Below are positions 1 through 10,065 of a DNA stretch of 42,213 nt, piece by piece. The notes beneath the pieces are model-generated. The model had not been told where the DNA came from. It worked only from the letters and a program-made list of their open reading frames with translations, and did not search any database. This stretch comes from Candidatus Gastranaerophilales bacterium (GTDB lineage Bacteria; Cyanobacteriota; Vampirovibrionia; Gastranaerophilales; Gastranaerophilaceae), in NCBI GenBank assembly GCA_944323195.1, contig CALURR010000067.1:1-42213 (forward strand). The letters run 5' to 3'. The position numbers and the translations under genes are program-made. Position 1 is the first letter of the stretch. Every line of letters starts with the position of its first letter.

Positions 1-208
1 TAGCCTTGTCATTTTTAACAACGGTACCATCAACAGTAGCAGAAGCTACATAGGGTCTTCCAACTTTTGATTTTTTACCGTTAACTAACATAACGATTTT
101 ATCAAAAGTAACTTTTTCATCAGCTTGAGCATCTAACAACTCGATGTCAACATATTTGCCTTCTTCAAGTTTATATTGCTTTCCGCCAGTTTCAACTATT
201 GCGTACAT
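1..208 (-). CDS. rplU: 50S ribosomal protein L21, N-terminal part (runs off the left edge)
   Basis: Large-subunit ribosomal protein that binds 23S rRNA. The minus strand from 208 begins MYAIVETGGKQYKLEEGKY, the standard L21 N-terminus, and stays open for 69 codons to the edge of the window, so roughly the last third is missing. An AAAGGA ribosome site lies just before the ATG. A consensus promoter sits about 85 bases upstream (291-319), leaving a leader of roughly 75 bases. In most bacteria rplU is followed by rpmA (L27), which would be outside the window. The neighbouring pdxJ lies upstream on the same strand but is separated by the rplU promoter. Confidence 0.95.
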   Translation of the reverse strand, partial: MYAIVETGGKQYKLEEGKYVDIELLDAQADEKVTFDKIVMLVNGKKSKVGRPYVASATVDGTVVKNDKA

Positions 209-290
209 TGTATATCCTTTCTTTTAAGGGATCGTAGCTAAGATTAGTTACTTCTAGCATTTAGACACGACCAACCTATCTGCATTAAAT

Positions 291-319
291 AATATATCTA
301 AGACAAAATTTTATGTCAA
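291..319 (-). promoter_or_regulatory. Sigma-70 type promoter of rplU
   Basis: On the minus strand TTGACA (314-319) is followed after exactly 17 bases by TATATT (291-296). This is one of the best promoter matches in the window. Transcription would start near 284 and give a 5' leader of about 75 bases before rplU. The leader contains an imperfect inverted repeat (about 234-251) that is too weak to call as an L21 autoregulatory leader. Confidence 0.75.
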
Positions 320-336
320 GTGTGTTTTTACAAAAC

Positions 337-1044
337 TTATTTTATTAATTCAAGCATTTCTTTAATTGCTGTTTTTAAGCCAACAAAAACACTTCTTGAT
401 ATAATACTGTGCCCTATATTTAGTTCGCAAAGTCCTTTTATTTTTTTCATTAAATATACATTTTGATAATTTAATCCATGACCTGCGTTTACTTTTAAAC
501 CCAAACTTTGAGAATATTTTGCCATCTGGCTTAATTTATCAAACTCATCTTGATAACTGCTCTTTTCAAAAGCTTCTGAAAATGAGCCTGTATGCATTTC
601 TATATAATCAGCACCGCAATATTTGGCAGCATCTGCTTGAGCTAAATCAGGGTCAATAAAAAGACTCACTAAAATACCTTTGTCTTTTAAAGGTTTAATA
701 AATTCTTTCAAATATTCTTTTTGACCAAGAACATCCAGGCCGCCTTCAGTTGTAACTTCTTGTCTTCTTTCAGGAACCAGACAAACGCTGTAGGGAACAA
801 CATCCAGTGCAATTTTTTGAATTTCTTCAACTGCAGCCATCTCAAGGTTTATTTTAGCCCCTAAAGCCTTTACATCATATAAATCTTTATCTTTAATATG
901 ACGTCTGTCTTCTCTTAAATGCATTGTAAGTGCTAAAATATCTTCTTTTAGTGCAACTTTTGCTGCTTCTGCAAGATTTGGCTCAAAGCCCCCTCTTGCA
1001 TTTCTTAGCGTTGCAATATGATCTATATTAACTCCTAATTTCAT
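337..1044 (-). CDS. pdxJ: Pyridoxine 5'-phosphate synthase
   Basis: Cytoplasmic TIM-barrel enzyme of the DXP-dependent vitamin B6 pathway. It condenses 3-amino-2-oxopropyl phosphate with 1-deoxyxylulose 5-phosphate to pyridoxine 5'-phosphate. The N-terminus MKLGVNIDHIATLRNARGG is the PdxJ signature, and the family motifs VCLVPERR, SLFIDPD, IEMHTG and LKVNAGHGLNY follow in order. Length, about 235 residues, is normal. An open frame begins two codons earlier with TTG at 1050, but ATG at 1044 starts exactly at the conserved N-terminus and is preferred. The gene points away from the following plus-strand operon. Its end is about 20 bases from the rplU -35 element and no terminator was seen between them. 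Confidence 0.95.
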   Translation of the reverse strand: MKLGVNIDHIATLRNARGGFEPNLAEAAKVALKEDILALTMHLREDRRHIKDKDLYDVKALGAKINLEMAAVEEIQKIALDVVPYSVCLVPERRQEVTTEGGLDVLGQKEYLKEFIKPLKDKGILVSLFIDPDLAQADAAKYCGADYIEMHTGSFSEAFEKSSYQDEFDKLSQMAKYSQSLGLKVNAGHGLNYQNVYLMKKIKGLCELNIGHSIISRSVFVGLKTAIKEMLELIK

Positions 1045-1128
1045 AACCAAATCTTACTACAATATATTTTCTATGACACTAAAAATTTACAAAATTTACA
1101 ATAAAATATCAATTTTTTATATTTGTAT

Positions 1129-1134
1129 TATAAT
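1129..1134 (+). promoter_or_regulatory. Probable -10 element for the 1172 operon
   Basis: TATAAT at 1129-1134 lies 37 bases before the TTG start at 1172, in the divergent gap with pdxJ. The -35 position holds only a poor match (ATATCA at 1106-1111, 17-base spacing). The call rests on the -10 hexamer and its placement. Confidence 0.45.
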
Positions 1135-1171
1135 TTTTTTGTGTGGCAGAAATAATTAGGATTATCAAACT

Positions 1172-4100
1172 TTGATTTGTCCAAAATGCAAGACAAAAGT
1201 ATCAAAAGACGATGCAATTTGTCCTTCATGTAAATTAAGATTAATTTTTAAATGTCCAAGATGCGGTTCCCCAACCCGCCTTGGTTCGGTAAGTTGCAAA
1301 AAATGCGGCTATACATTTGTAAAATTCTGCCCAAATTGCCACAGTGCCAATTATGCCACAAGCTCAGTATGCAGAAAATGCGGAACTGAATTTGATAAAG
1401 ATAAAATTCCTCAAAAACAACAAAAAGAAACGACACAAGAACCAATTAAACCACAAAACAAAAAAATCGAAATTAAAACCCAAGAAGCTGCTTTGGGGGT
1501 TAGTGTAGAAATTAACGACAAAAAGAATAATGAAAAACCCCTTGCATTCTTCATTAATTTTATCAATCTAGAGCGCACTTTTGAAAAATACAACGAGGAA
1601 GAGTTTAAACAAAAAGTCATTCAAAATATTAAAACAACCATAAAAATTGTTTTTGACAAAGAATGTGAATTTATTAATCAAAGCACTGTTTTATTCTACT
1701 TCCCCTACAATAAGCAAACTAAAATTCTGGATAAAATCAATCAATTTGAAGCAGAATTTTTAAAATTCAATAACATTCTTGAAAAAACTCTGGATGCCGG
1801 TTTGTCTTACAAATTTGCAATTTCTACAGTTGATGAAGCACAACAAAATAAAGAAATTAAACAACTAAAACTCGGCTCAGACAAAGATGTCATAGTCACA
1901 AGCGGAGTATACCCAAAACTCAATAGCGAATTATCTTTAATTAAAATTTCAACAGACTCTTACAAACTTGTTTTCTTGGAACAAAAACCAATATTCGAAG
2001 AAACAAAAGACGAAAAATACGATAAAGCCCTTGAAATTATTTTAAATAATTTATCAGAAAACAACTCCCCAATAAGAGCTATTTCAATCAATGCACCAAG
2101 AGGTGCAGGTAAAACCCACCTTTTAGATGACCTTTATTACAGAGTTTCAAAAGCCGGCATGAAAGATACTGTTGTGTTTTATGCTCAATGCTGCGCTTTA
2201 ACCCAAATTAGCTCATACGGACTAATTCAAAGCTTTTTTATTAGCTTTTTTGATTGCCCAAATGTATTAAAAAACGAATTTAATATTAAAACATTTGAAA
2301 AAATAGTATTAGAAAAACTTCAATTAGATAAAATTGATCAAGAAAACCTTGAAACACTTGCGAACCTAATATATCCAATTAAAAAAGATTATTTTGAAAA
2401 TATTTTAATAAACAAAGAAATTACATACAAATACCTTAAAGACATTTTTGAGCACATAAAGCAAAAAAGAAATGTTATTTTTATAATAGACGATTTTGAT
2501 TTAATAGATGAATCATCATACGGTTTTATAAAATATCTTGTAGATAATGACTATTTTGCCCATGATGCAAAAATGATTTTAGGCTACAAAAATGAACACT
2601 CAATCACAATCTATTTCCAATCAAATAAACTAAACAATAACAATTGTCTTAATATTTCCCTAAGAAAAATAAATACTTCTGAAAGCAAAATTTTCATCAA
2701 AAAAATCTTAGGTCAAAATTGTGAAATTCCAAATGAAATTCTTTCTCAAATTGCATATAACACTCAAGGAAACATTGCCTACATTGAGCAAATTTTACAA
2801 TATTTATTTGAAAGAAAAATCTTAACCATTAAAGATAAAGTTGTTAAATTTAACAAAGAATTTGAAAACTGCGAAATCCCTCAAACTTTAGAAAAATGTT
2901 TATTTGAAAGACTGGATTTCCTAAAGCAACACTATCTTGCCGAATATAAATTTTTAAATATAGCTTCTTTATTGGGCGATAAATTAGATTACAAACTTTT
3001 ATCTTCAGTTTTTCAATTAAACGAAGATGACTTTTTTGATATTATTGCAAGACTGGAAAAAAGAGGCTATATAAAACGAAAAACTGACGATATATACGGA
3101 TTTAAAAACTCTCTAACTTGGTCATATTGCTACATAAAAGCAAAAGAAGAAGAGTTAATAAAAGATGATGCAAGAAAACTTCTAACAGAATTAAATAACA
3201 AAACTATTTCCACTCCTCTAATTTGCCCAATACTTGCTCAAATTATAGGAGATAAACAATTAGCTTATGTTCTTTGGACAAAAAATCTTCAATATGCCAA
3301 CTACATTGGCGATGTTAATATTTATGCCATGGCACAAAAGCAAAGTTTAATTTTGCTTGAAAATGTAAAACTTGATAATTTTGAATACACAAAAAATAAT
3401 ATCTGTGAAAGATTGGGGAAACTAATTTATATTAAAAATCCTCAAGAAGCAAAAGACTATCTTTCCAACGTTATTGTTGCTGCACAAAAACTAAACGACA
3501 CCAATAAAGTCATAGATTTATCCGGATACTTGGTTAAAAGCTCATATTTAACACAAGATTACACTGCAGTTGTTGAAGTTGTGGACAATATATTAAAATA
3601 TTTCGACAAAAAAGATAAATCTGAAAAAAAAGCGGTTGTTGAACTTCAAAACGCACTAATTAAAACAAGAAAGCTGGAAGCCCTCTTACAGCTTGGCTCT
3701 TGGGAAGAAATAGCAAGTCTGGTTAATACTGAAATCAACCCTATTTTGCAAAAACATTTAAACTTTTTCTCAAAAAACAAGTGGATTACCCAGCAAGAAA
3801 TATTCTACACTTGGATTGAAGCAAATGTAATATTAGCTCAAAGCTACTGTCAACAAGGCTCTCCTTTAGCTTTTGAATTAATCACAGAAATAGACAAAGT
3901 TCTTCAAAAAGAAAAAGGCTCAAGAATTGAAGCGCTAAAAGTTCGTCTTGAGTTTTCAGAAGCAATGGCAAATACATCAAGGGGCTATTTTGATGAATCT
4001 GATTTAATATTACAAGAAATCCTAAAAGATTACTCATATATAATCGACAGCCCTCACTTTGTTTGCAAATGGAATATTTTAACCCTAATAAATAAAATAT

Positions 4101-4771
4101 TTAAAATGGATTTTGAAACAATAAAAGATGAGCTTTTTGAAGCCACAGCATATGCCAATAACTGCAATGATGAAGTGGCAAAAAATATCCTAAAAACCCT
4201 TTTAGCTTATGTTTTATTAGAAGAAAAATCATATTTAAAAGCCATTGAAATAGCGACAAGTCAAATGCAGTATTTTTCAAGCAAAAAAATAGCCTTTGGC
4301 GCATTATTGGCTTGGTATATAAGTGCCGCAGCTACTGCCCACAACAAAGCCGATATGTATTGCATCGAAATTTGTGAAAAAGCTGTTAAAATATGCGAAA
4401 ATGCACAAAATAATAATTCTTTCTTTAAAATATTATTCCAAGAACTATTAGCAAAAGCATATTTAAAATTAAATGACAAAGAAAATGCTAAAATGTACTG
4501 CGATTTAGCACTACAGGGCGCATATACAAACGAATTAATTTATCTTCAAATAAGATTAAATGAACTAAAAGCAAACATAGCAAGAGAATGTTTAAATCAA
4601 CAACCTGACAATAAAAAATACGAATATGCACAAAACGTTTTAAAAATGTATAATAAAACTATAGACATAGCAGCAAATCTAAATCTTAAAAAATATGTCA
4701 AAAAAATAGAAAAAGAAATGACTTCATTTAGAGCACATTGTCAACTAAATCGAATAATAGAGGATAAATAA
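1172..4771 (+). CDS. Zinc-ribbon / degenerate cyclase-like / AAA ATPase / TPR-like protein
   Basis: Large (1199 residues) multidomain protein, probably cytoplasmic and regulatory; the exact function is unknown. Residues 1-70 hold six CxxC pairs (CPKC, CPSC, CPRC, CKKC, CPNC, CRKC), enough for three zinc ribbons. Residues about 120-270 resemble a class III nucleotide cyclase domain in spacing, but both metal-binding aspartates appear to be replaced (FINFIN and FINQS where FxDxxGF and GD are expected). A Walker A motif APRGAGKT lies at 308-315 and Walker B FIIDDFD around 440. The last half is helical and repetitive, like TPR units. The order cyclase, AAA, TPR matches known adenylate-cyclase/STAND regulators. 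The start is TTG at 1172, with AGG at 1158-1160 as a weak ribosome site; the first zinc pair begins at residue 3. It heads a run of close plus-strand genes. Confidence 0.75.
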   Translation: MICPKCKTKVSKDDAICPSCKLRLIFKCPRCGSPTRLGSVSCKKCGYTFVKFCPNCHSANYATSSVCRKCGTEFDKDKIPQKQQKETTQEPIKPQNKKIEIKTQEAALGVSVEINDKKNNEKPLAFFINFINLERTFEKYNEEEFKQKVIQNIKTTIKIVFDKECEFINQSTVLFYFPYNKQTKILDKINQFEAEFLKFNNILEKTLDAGLSYKFAISTVDEAQQNKEIKQLKLGSDKDVIVTSGVYPKLNSELSLIKISTDSYKLVFLEQKPIFEETKDEKYDKALEIILNNLSENNSPIRAISINAPRGAGKTHLLDDLYYRVSKAGMKDTVVFYAQCCALTQISSYGLIQSFFISFFDCPNVLKNEFNIKTFEKIVLEKLQLDKIDQENLETLANLIYPIKKDYFENILINKEITYKYLKDIFEHIKQKRNVIFIIDDFDLIDESSYGFIKYLVDNDYFAHDAKMILGYKNEHSITIYFQSNKLNNNNCLNISLRKINTSESKIFIKKILGQNCEIPNEILSQIAYNTQGNIAYIEQILQYLFERKILTIKDKVVKFNKEFENCEIPQTLEKCLFERLDFLKQHYLAEYKFLNIASLLGDKLDYKLLSSVFQLNEDDFFDIIARLEKRGYIKRKTDDIYGFKNSLTWSYCYIKAKEEELIKDDARKLLTELNNKTISTPLICPILAQIIGDKQLAYVLWTKNLQYANYIGDVNIYAMAQKQSLILLENVKLDNFEYTKNNICERLGKLIYIKNPQEAKDYLSNVIVAAQKLNDTNKVIDLSGYLVKSSYLTQDYTAVVEVVDNILKYFDKKDKSEKKAVVELQNALIKTRKLEALLQLGSWEEIASLVNTEINPILQKHLNFFSKNKWITQQEIFYTWIEANVILAQSYCQQGSPLAFELITEIDKVLQKEKGSRIEALKVRLEFSEAMANTSRGYFDESDLILQEILKDYSYIIDSPHFVCKWNILTLINKIFKMDFETIKDELFEATAYANNCNDEVAKNILKTLLAYVLLEEKSYLKAIEIATSQMQYFSSKKIAFGALLAWYISAAATAHNKADMYCIEICEKAVKICENAQNNNSFFKILFQELLAKAYLKLNDKENAKMYCDLALQGAYTNELIYLQIRLNELKANIARECLNQQPDNKKYEYAQNVLKMYNKTIDIAANLNLKKYVKKIEKEMTSFRAHCQLNRIIEDK

Positions 4772-4779
4772 GATAAACC

Positions 4780-5610
4780 ATGACTAATCTAAAATCTCCG
4801 CAACATTTATATTGCGATACACCTCCAACGATATTAAGAAACAGGGAAGAAAAATTCAGAACCGCAAAAGATAATCCTTTTTGGATGATTATTGCGGATT
4901 ATGTATTTAAAAAAATGGTAGAAAAAAGATTTCACTCTCTAATGTATAAAGGTTATGAAAATCTTGAAAAAAGAGATAAAACAAAAGCTACATTATTCTA
5001 TACTAACCACAACAACTGGTGGGATGGAATTATAGGTTTCACTGTTGCCAGAAGAATTATGCATGGAAGATTACGTCTTATGATTGAAGAAATGAACAGA
5101 TTTCCTTTATTTCAATATATAGGCTGTTTTCCAATAAATAAAAAATCTGCCCAAGATGCAATAAAATCTCTTAAATATGCTGCAACCACTCTTGATAAAC
5201 CTGATATAAACTTTTGGCTTTTTCCTCAAGGGATTATAAGACCGCCGCACTATAGACCAGAAGTATTCCAGTCAGGTTTAGCATATTTGGTTCAAAATGC
5301 AACCAAACAATTTGGCGGAATTAACATCTGCCCTGTTAGCGTAAATTACACCTTCTTAAGACAAGATAAACCTGAAATTGTAATGGAATTTGGCAAAGTT
5401 AGAACTTTTTATGAATTTAAGGAAGACAGAAAAGAATTTTGCCATAAACTGGAAAGAGAATTTGAACAACTATGCGATAATCAACAATTAAATATTTCAA
5501 AAGGCAATTTTGAAGGATATTATTATCTTTTCAAACAAAAACTAAGCTGGTGGAGAGATATTGAGCGAAGACTTAAAAATATCGGAATGAAAGACGACAA
5601 CAAACAATAA
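4780..5610 (+). CDS. PlsC-family lysophospholipid/glycerolipid acyltransferase
   Basis: Probable membrane-associated acyltransferase of the 1-acylglycerol-3-phosphate acyltransferase superfamily, which moves an acyl chain onto a lysolipid or a related acceptor. The catalytic HxxxxD motif is at residues 77-82 (HNNWWD). The glycerol-binding block appears as FPQG followed by IIRPP, where FPEG is usual, so the Glu-to-Gln change is noteworthy. There is no obvious transmembrane helix. The acceptor cannot be read from the sequence. The gene lies 8 bases after the preceding gene, and its stop overlaps the next start (TAATG at 5608-5612), implying translational coupling. The ribosome site is weak. Confidence 0.8.
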   Translation: MTNLKSPQHLYCDTPPTILRNREEKFRTAKDNPFWMIIADYVFKKMVEKRFHSLMYKGYENLEKRDKTKATLFYTNHNNWWDGIIGFTVARRIMHGRLRLMIEEMNRFPLFQYIGCFPINKKSAQDAIKSLKYAATTLDKPDINFWLFPQGIIRPPHYRPEVFQSGLAYLVQNATKQFGGINICPVSVNYTFLRQDKPEIVMEFGKVRTFYEFKEDRKEFCHKLEREFEQLCDNQQLNISKGNFEGYYYLFKQKLSWWRDIERRLKNIGMKDDNKQ

Positions 5611-6575
5611 TGAAAAAATATAATATAGGAATAGATTTAGGCGGAACCAAAGTGCTTTGCGCTCTGGTTGAAAAAGAAACAAACAAAATTCTTTTTTTAG
5701 TCAAGAAAAAAACAAAAAAAGAAAAAGGAAACAAAAAAGTATTCTCTAAACTAACCGAAGCAATAGATGAACTTTTCGAAATTTCAAAAATAGACAAAAA
5801 TGAAATATCTTCAATTGGAATAGCAATAGCAGGTCAGGTAGACAGAGAAAACGGAATACTTATTAATGCTTGTAATTTACAATGCAAAAATCTAAATCTT
5901 AAAAAACAAATTGAAGAAATATACAACATTAAAACCTATATTGCAAATGATGTTGAAGCAGCAACCATAGCAGAACTTCTCTTAGGAGCTGCAAAGGGCT
6001 ACAAAAATACGCTTTGCGTATTTGTTGGAACAGGGATAGGCTCTTGCCTTGTAATAGATGGCAAAATCTACCATGGTGCAACAGGTTTGGCAGGCGAACT
6101 GGGTCATGTAATTGTTGATTTAAACGGCAGAAGCTGCAATTGCGGGGCGGTTGGCTGTCTTGAAGCATATGCCTCAAGAAGTGCAATCGAATCAAGAATA
6201 CAAGGAGCAATAAAAAAAGGTAGAAATTCAATCATAACCGAATTTTGCGACAGCCAAAATATCTCAACCAAACACATCAAAAAATCTCTAGATGCCCATG
6301 ATGAAGTTGTAAGCCAATATGTTAACGAAGCAATTGAATATCTTTCAGGCGGATTAGCAAGTGCAATTAACTTTTTCAATCCCGAGCTTGTTGTTTTGGG
6401 CGGCGGTTTAATTCAAGGAATAAATGAAATATATCTAAAAACAATTCGCCTAACCAAAAATAAAGCCTTAAGTACAGTATCAAATAAAACAGAATTCAAA
6501 AAAGCACAACTTGAAGACTACTCCGGAGTAGTTGGAGCAAGCTTAATTGAAGAATATAGACTATGCAAAAAATAG
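5610..6575 (+). CDS. ROK-family sugar kinase, probably glucokinase
   Basis: ATP-dependent cytosolic hexose kinase of the ROK family, which would feed glucose or a related sugar into glycolysis as the 6-phosphate. The N-terminal phosphate loop is GIDLGGTKV (residues 7-15). The catalytic aspartate is in the NDVEAA motif, the sugar-binding GELGH motif follows, and the ROK zinc site is CNCGAVGCLE at 176-185. Length (321 residues) is typical. The ATG overlaps the stop of the acyltransferase by one base, and its own end overlaps mfd by 13 bases. Glucokinase is the best guess, but N-acetylglucosamine or N-acetylmannosamine kinases share these motifs. A pyruvate kinase at 38830 supports an active glycolytic route. 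Confidence 0.85.
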   Translation: MKKYNIGIDLGGTKVLCALVEKETNKILFLVKKKTKKEKGNKKVFSKLTEAIDELFEISKIDKNEISSIGIAIAGQVDRENGILINACNLQCKNLNLKKQIEEIYNIKTYIANDVEAATIAELLLGAAKGYKNTLCVFVGTGIGSCLVIDGKIYHGATGLAGELGHVIVDLNGRSCNCGAVGCLEAYASRSAIESRIQGAIKKGRNSIITEFCDSQNISTKHIKKSLDAHDEVVSQYVNEAIEYLSGGLASAINFFNPELVVLGGGLIQGINEIYLKTIRLTKNKALSTVSNKTEFKKAQLEDYSGVVGASLIEEYRLCKK

Positions 6576-9500
6576 ACAATTTTAAAAATATCAATCTTGA
6601 TTGCCTTAATTCCTTTCTAAAATCCAACACAAAAGAAAGGCTTGTTCTAAATGGACTTATTGCACCATTTAATTTATTTGCAATTAATTCAATTTTAAAA
6701 AACAATAAAAAAATTATCTATATAACTCAAGACGAGCAATCCGCTCTAAAAATTCAAAAAGACTTAACAACTCTTCTAGATCTTGAAAGCATGGTTTTTC
6801 CCTCTCAAGATATAAGTTTTTATACCGAACTTGAAAAAAACTATTATATTTATCAAGAACAACTAAATATCTTGCTATCTCAACCAAATATTATTCTAAT
6901 GAGTACAAAGGCACTATTTGAAAGATTTGCTCCATTAGAATTTTATTTAAAAAACGCAATAAATTTTAAAAAAAACGACACAATTGATTACTCTAAAATA
7001 GCAGAAAAATTAATCTCATATGGTTACAAAAGAACAACAAATGTCTCAGACATTGGAGAATTTGCCCTCAGAGGAGATATTTTAGATATATATGGACTTG
7101 ATGATAATCCGATAAGAATTGAATTTTTTGCAGACACCATTGAAGATATTAGATATTTTAACCCTAATACCCAAAAAAGCTTTAAAAGTATTGAAAACAC
7201 AACAATTTACCCATTATACAAATTTATTTTAGATGAAGAAAAAAAAGAAAAATTTAAAAAAGAAATTAAAAACATAAAATCAGATGATGAATTTATTTCA
7301 CAAATTAAAAACGAATTGATTGAAAAGGTTGACCAAACCGGCTATTTTGAAGGAATTGAATATTATATTAATTATATCTTAGATGAAACATCTTCTGTTT
7401 TAGATTTTTTTGATGATTATATTTTAATTTTCAATGAAACAAGTCAAATTTTATCAAAATATAAAAATATAGATGAAAACTATAATCAAAGCTATCTTGA
7501 TTCAATCAACTCAAAATTAAAACTTCCTTTGTCAAAATTAAATCACACAAACGAGGATGAATTTTTTAAACAAATTAAAAAATTTAAAACAATAGGACTT
7601 GATAATTTCTTAACCGATGATTGGGATAAAATAATCGAATTTGACTTAGATTTACCCCCAATTCTATCAACAAATATCTCCGATATTTCTAAATTCATTA
7701 AAAAATATCTTAATGATAATTTTAAAATTTATATTTGTACAAATTTTCCAAATCGATTAAAAAATATTTTTGATGAACTTGAAATTTTTTCTGATGATAT
7801 TTTTTATTATCCGGATATAACCTCAGGCGGAGCAATTTCAAAAGATGAAAAAATATCACAAGATAAAATCTTATTTTTATCAGATAAAGAACTTTTCAAC
7901 AAGCACAATAGAGATATAACCACAAAAAAATACTATTCAAACAAACAAACCCAAGACTATATTGATTCAATTAACGATATAAAAATCGGCGAATATGTAG
8001 TTCATTATGTCCATGGAATAGGCATTTATAATGGTATAGTTAAACAAACAATTGATGATAATCAAAAGGACTATCTTGAAATTCAATTTCAAGGAACAGA
8101 TAAGCTTTTCATGCCGGCAGAACAAATCAACCTTTTAAGTAGATATAGAGGGATTTCTTCTCAAAAACCAAAACTATCTAAAATGGGTGGTGCTTCTTGG
8201 GAAAACACCAAAACAAAAGCTAAAAAAGAAGTTGAATTAATTGCTTATGACCTATTAGACTTATATGCAAAAAGAAAAATCGCCAAAGGTATAGAATTTG
8301 AACCTGACACAAATTGGCAATACGAAATGGAAGAAAATTTCGAATTTACAGAAACCCCCGACCAAATGAAAGCAATTATTGAAACAAAAAAAGACATGGA
8401 AAACTCAAAACCCATGGACAGATTAATTTGCGCCGATGTTGGCTTTGGAAAAACTGAAATTGCCATAAGGGCAATGTTTAAAGCAATAATGTCAGGCTAT
8501 CAAACAGCCCTTGTTGCTCCAACAACAATTCTTACCATGCAACATTTTGAAACAATAAGGCAAAGATTTGAACCTTTTGATGTAAAAATTAAAGTCTTGA
8601 ACAGGTTTTGCTCCAAAAAAGAACAAAATGAAATAGTAAAAGAAATTAATGAAGGTAAAATTGATGCAGTAGTTGGAACTCATAGGCTTTTATCAGACGA
8701 TATTAAATTTAAAAAATTAGGACTTTTGGTTATAGACGAAGAACATAAATTTGGAGTAAGACACAAAGAAAAACTCAAAAAATTCAAAGAAAACATAGAT
8801 GTTTTAACTCTTAGCGCAACTCCTATTCCAAGAACGCTTAATATGGCTCTATCAGGCTTAAAAGATTTATCTATTATAAATACGCCTCCCAAAAACAGGT
8901 TGCCTATTAAAACTTATGTTGGCGAATATAGTGAAAGCTATGTAAAAAATGCAATAAATCAAGAAATTCAAAGGGACGGACAAGTTTTTTATCTTTATAA
9001 TAGAGTTGAAACAATTAATAAATTCAAAGAAAAATTATCTTCTATTGTTCCAAACGCCAGAATTGCCATTGCTCATGGACAAATGAACGAGAAAGAACTC
9101 GAAGATATTATATGCAGATTTGAACAAAAAGAGTTCGACATATTATTATCTACAACAATTATTGAATCAGGTCTTGATATTCCAAACGCAAATACAATGA
9201 TAATCCATGATGCTGATATGTTTGGTTTAGCACAATTATACCAATTAAGAGGCAGGGTTGGTCGTTCTGATAGGCAAGCATACTGTTTTTGTTTCTATAA
9301 AAAATCAAAAGAATTAAATGAACAAGCAAAAAAACGCCTTGAATCAATTAAAGACTTCACAAGTCTAGGCAGCGGCTATCAAATTGCACTAAGAGATATT
9401 GAAATAAGAGGAATAGGAAACATCTTAGGAACACATCAACACGGACAAATGGTTAATGTTGGTTTTGACACATATTGCAATTTATTGGCCGAATGTATAG

Positions 9501-10045
9501 ATGATATTAAACAAAAACAAAATAAAAACCCATACGAAAAACAAGAGCCCAAAAAAGAGCCTGCAATTATTGATATTAATGCTGACGCATATATTCCTGA
9601 CGATTGGGCACAAACTTATGAACAAAAAATCCTTGAATACAAAAGATTGTCTGATGTTAGCTCAATTTCAGAGCTTGACGATATGAAATTAAACTTTAAG
9701 GATAGATTTTCAACTATACCTGAGTGTGTTGAAAATATCATAAAACTTGTTAAATTAAGAATACTTGCAACTAAAGCCAACATCAGCTCGGTTCGTCAAG
9801 CAGGCAACTACATCAGAATTAATATGCCATATACTATACAAGAATGGAATATTTTAAAATCCAAAATAGATTCAAAATACACAAGATATTTTAATTTTTC
9901 TCAACCGCCAAAAAATCTCAACAAAACAAAAGGAATACTTCTTATGAATAAACGTGAAGATAATTTTGATGAAATATTTAACAAATTGTCCGATTTGTTT
10001 TATTATATATCTGAAGTAGTTTTAAGTTTTAAAGTAAATAATTAA
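6563..10045 (+). CDS. mfd: Transcription-repair coupling factor Mfd
   Basis: DNA translocase that pushes stalled RNA polymerase off lesions and recruits UvrA for nucleotide excision repair. Domains run in the standard order. A UvrB-like N-terminal region is followed by the RNA-polymerase-interacting CarD/RID domain, which begins at IGEYVVHYVHGIG around residue 475. The superfamily 2 helicase core follows, with Walker A GFGKT at 627-631, DEEH at 725-728, SATPIPRT, and the TRG region QLRGRVGRSDR. The C-terminal TRCF domain closes the protein. Length (1160) is normal. The ATG lies inside the end of the ROK kinase gene in another frame (13-base overlap), so it is translated as part of the same transcript. 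The AGGAGG of the next gene follows 9 bases after the stop. Confidence 0.97.
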   Translation: MQKIDNFKNINLDCLNSFLKSNTKERLVLNGLIAPFNLFAINSILKNNKKIIYITQDEQSALKIQKDLTTLLDLESMVFPSQDISFYTELEKNYYIYQEQLNILLSQPNIILMSTKALFERFAPLEFYLKNAINFKKNDTIDYSKIAEKLISYGYKRTTNVSDIGEFALRGDILDIYGLDDNPIRIEFFADTIEDIRYFNPNTQKSFKSIENTTIYPLYKFILDEEKKEKFKKEIKNIKSDDEFISQIKNELIEKVDQTGYFEGIEYYINYILDETSSVLDFFDDYILIFNETSQILSKYKNIDENYNQSYLDSINSKLKLPLSKLNHTNEDEFFKQIKKFKTIGLDNFLTDDWDKIIEFDLDLPPILSTNISDISKFIKKYLNDNFKIYICTNFPNRLKNIFDELEIFSDDIFYYPDITSGGAISKDEKISQDKILFLSDKELFNKHNRDITTKKYYSNKQTQDYIDSINDIKIGEYVVHYVHGIGIYNGIVKQTIDDNQKDYLEIQFQGTDKLFMPAEQINLLSRYRGISSQKPKLSKMGGASWENTKTKAKKEVELIAYDLLDLYAKRKIAKGIEFEPDTNWQYEMEENFEFTETPDQMKAIIETKKDMENSKPMDRLICADVGFGKTEIAIRAMFKAIMSGYQTALVAPTTILTMQHFETIRQRFEPFDVKIKVLNRFCSKKEQNEIVKEINEGKIDAVVGTHRLLSDDIKFKKLGLLVIDEEHKFGVRHKEKLKKFKENIDVLTLSATPIPRTLNMALSGLKDLSIINTPPKNRLPIKTYVGEYSESYVKNAINQEIQRDGQVFYLYNRVETINKFKEKLSSIVPNARIAIAHGQMNEKELEDIICRFEQKEFDILLSTTIIESGLDIPNANTMIIHDADMFGLAQLYQLRGRVGRSDRQAYCFCFYKKSKELNEQAKKRLESIKDFTSLGSGYQIALRDIEIRGIGNILGTHQHGQMVNVGFDTYCNLLAECIDDIKQKQNKNPYEKQEPKKEPAIIDINADAYIPDDWAQTYEQKILEYKRLSDVSSISELDDMKLNFKDRFSTIPECVENIIKLVKLRILATKANISSVRQAGNYIRINMPYTIQEWNILKSKIDSKYTRYFNFSQPPKNLNKTKGILLMNKREDNFDEIFNKLSDLFYYISEVVLSFKVNN

Positions 10046-10065
10046 CTTTTTTATAGGAGGAAAAA

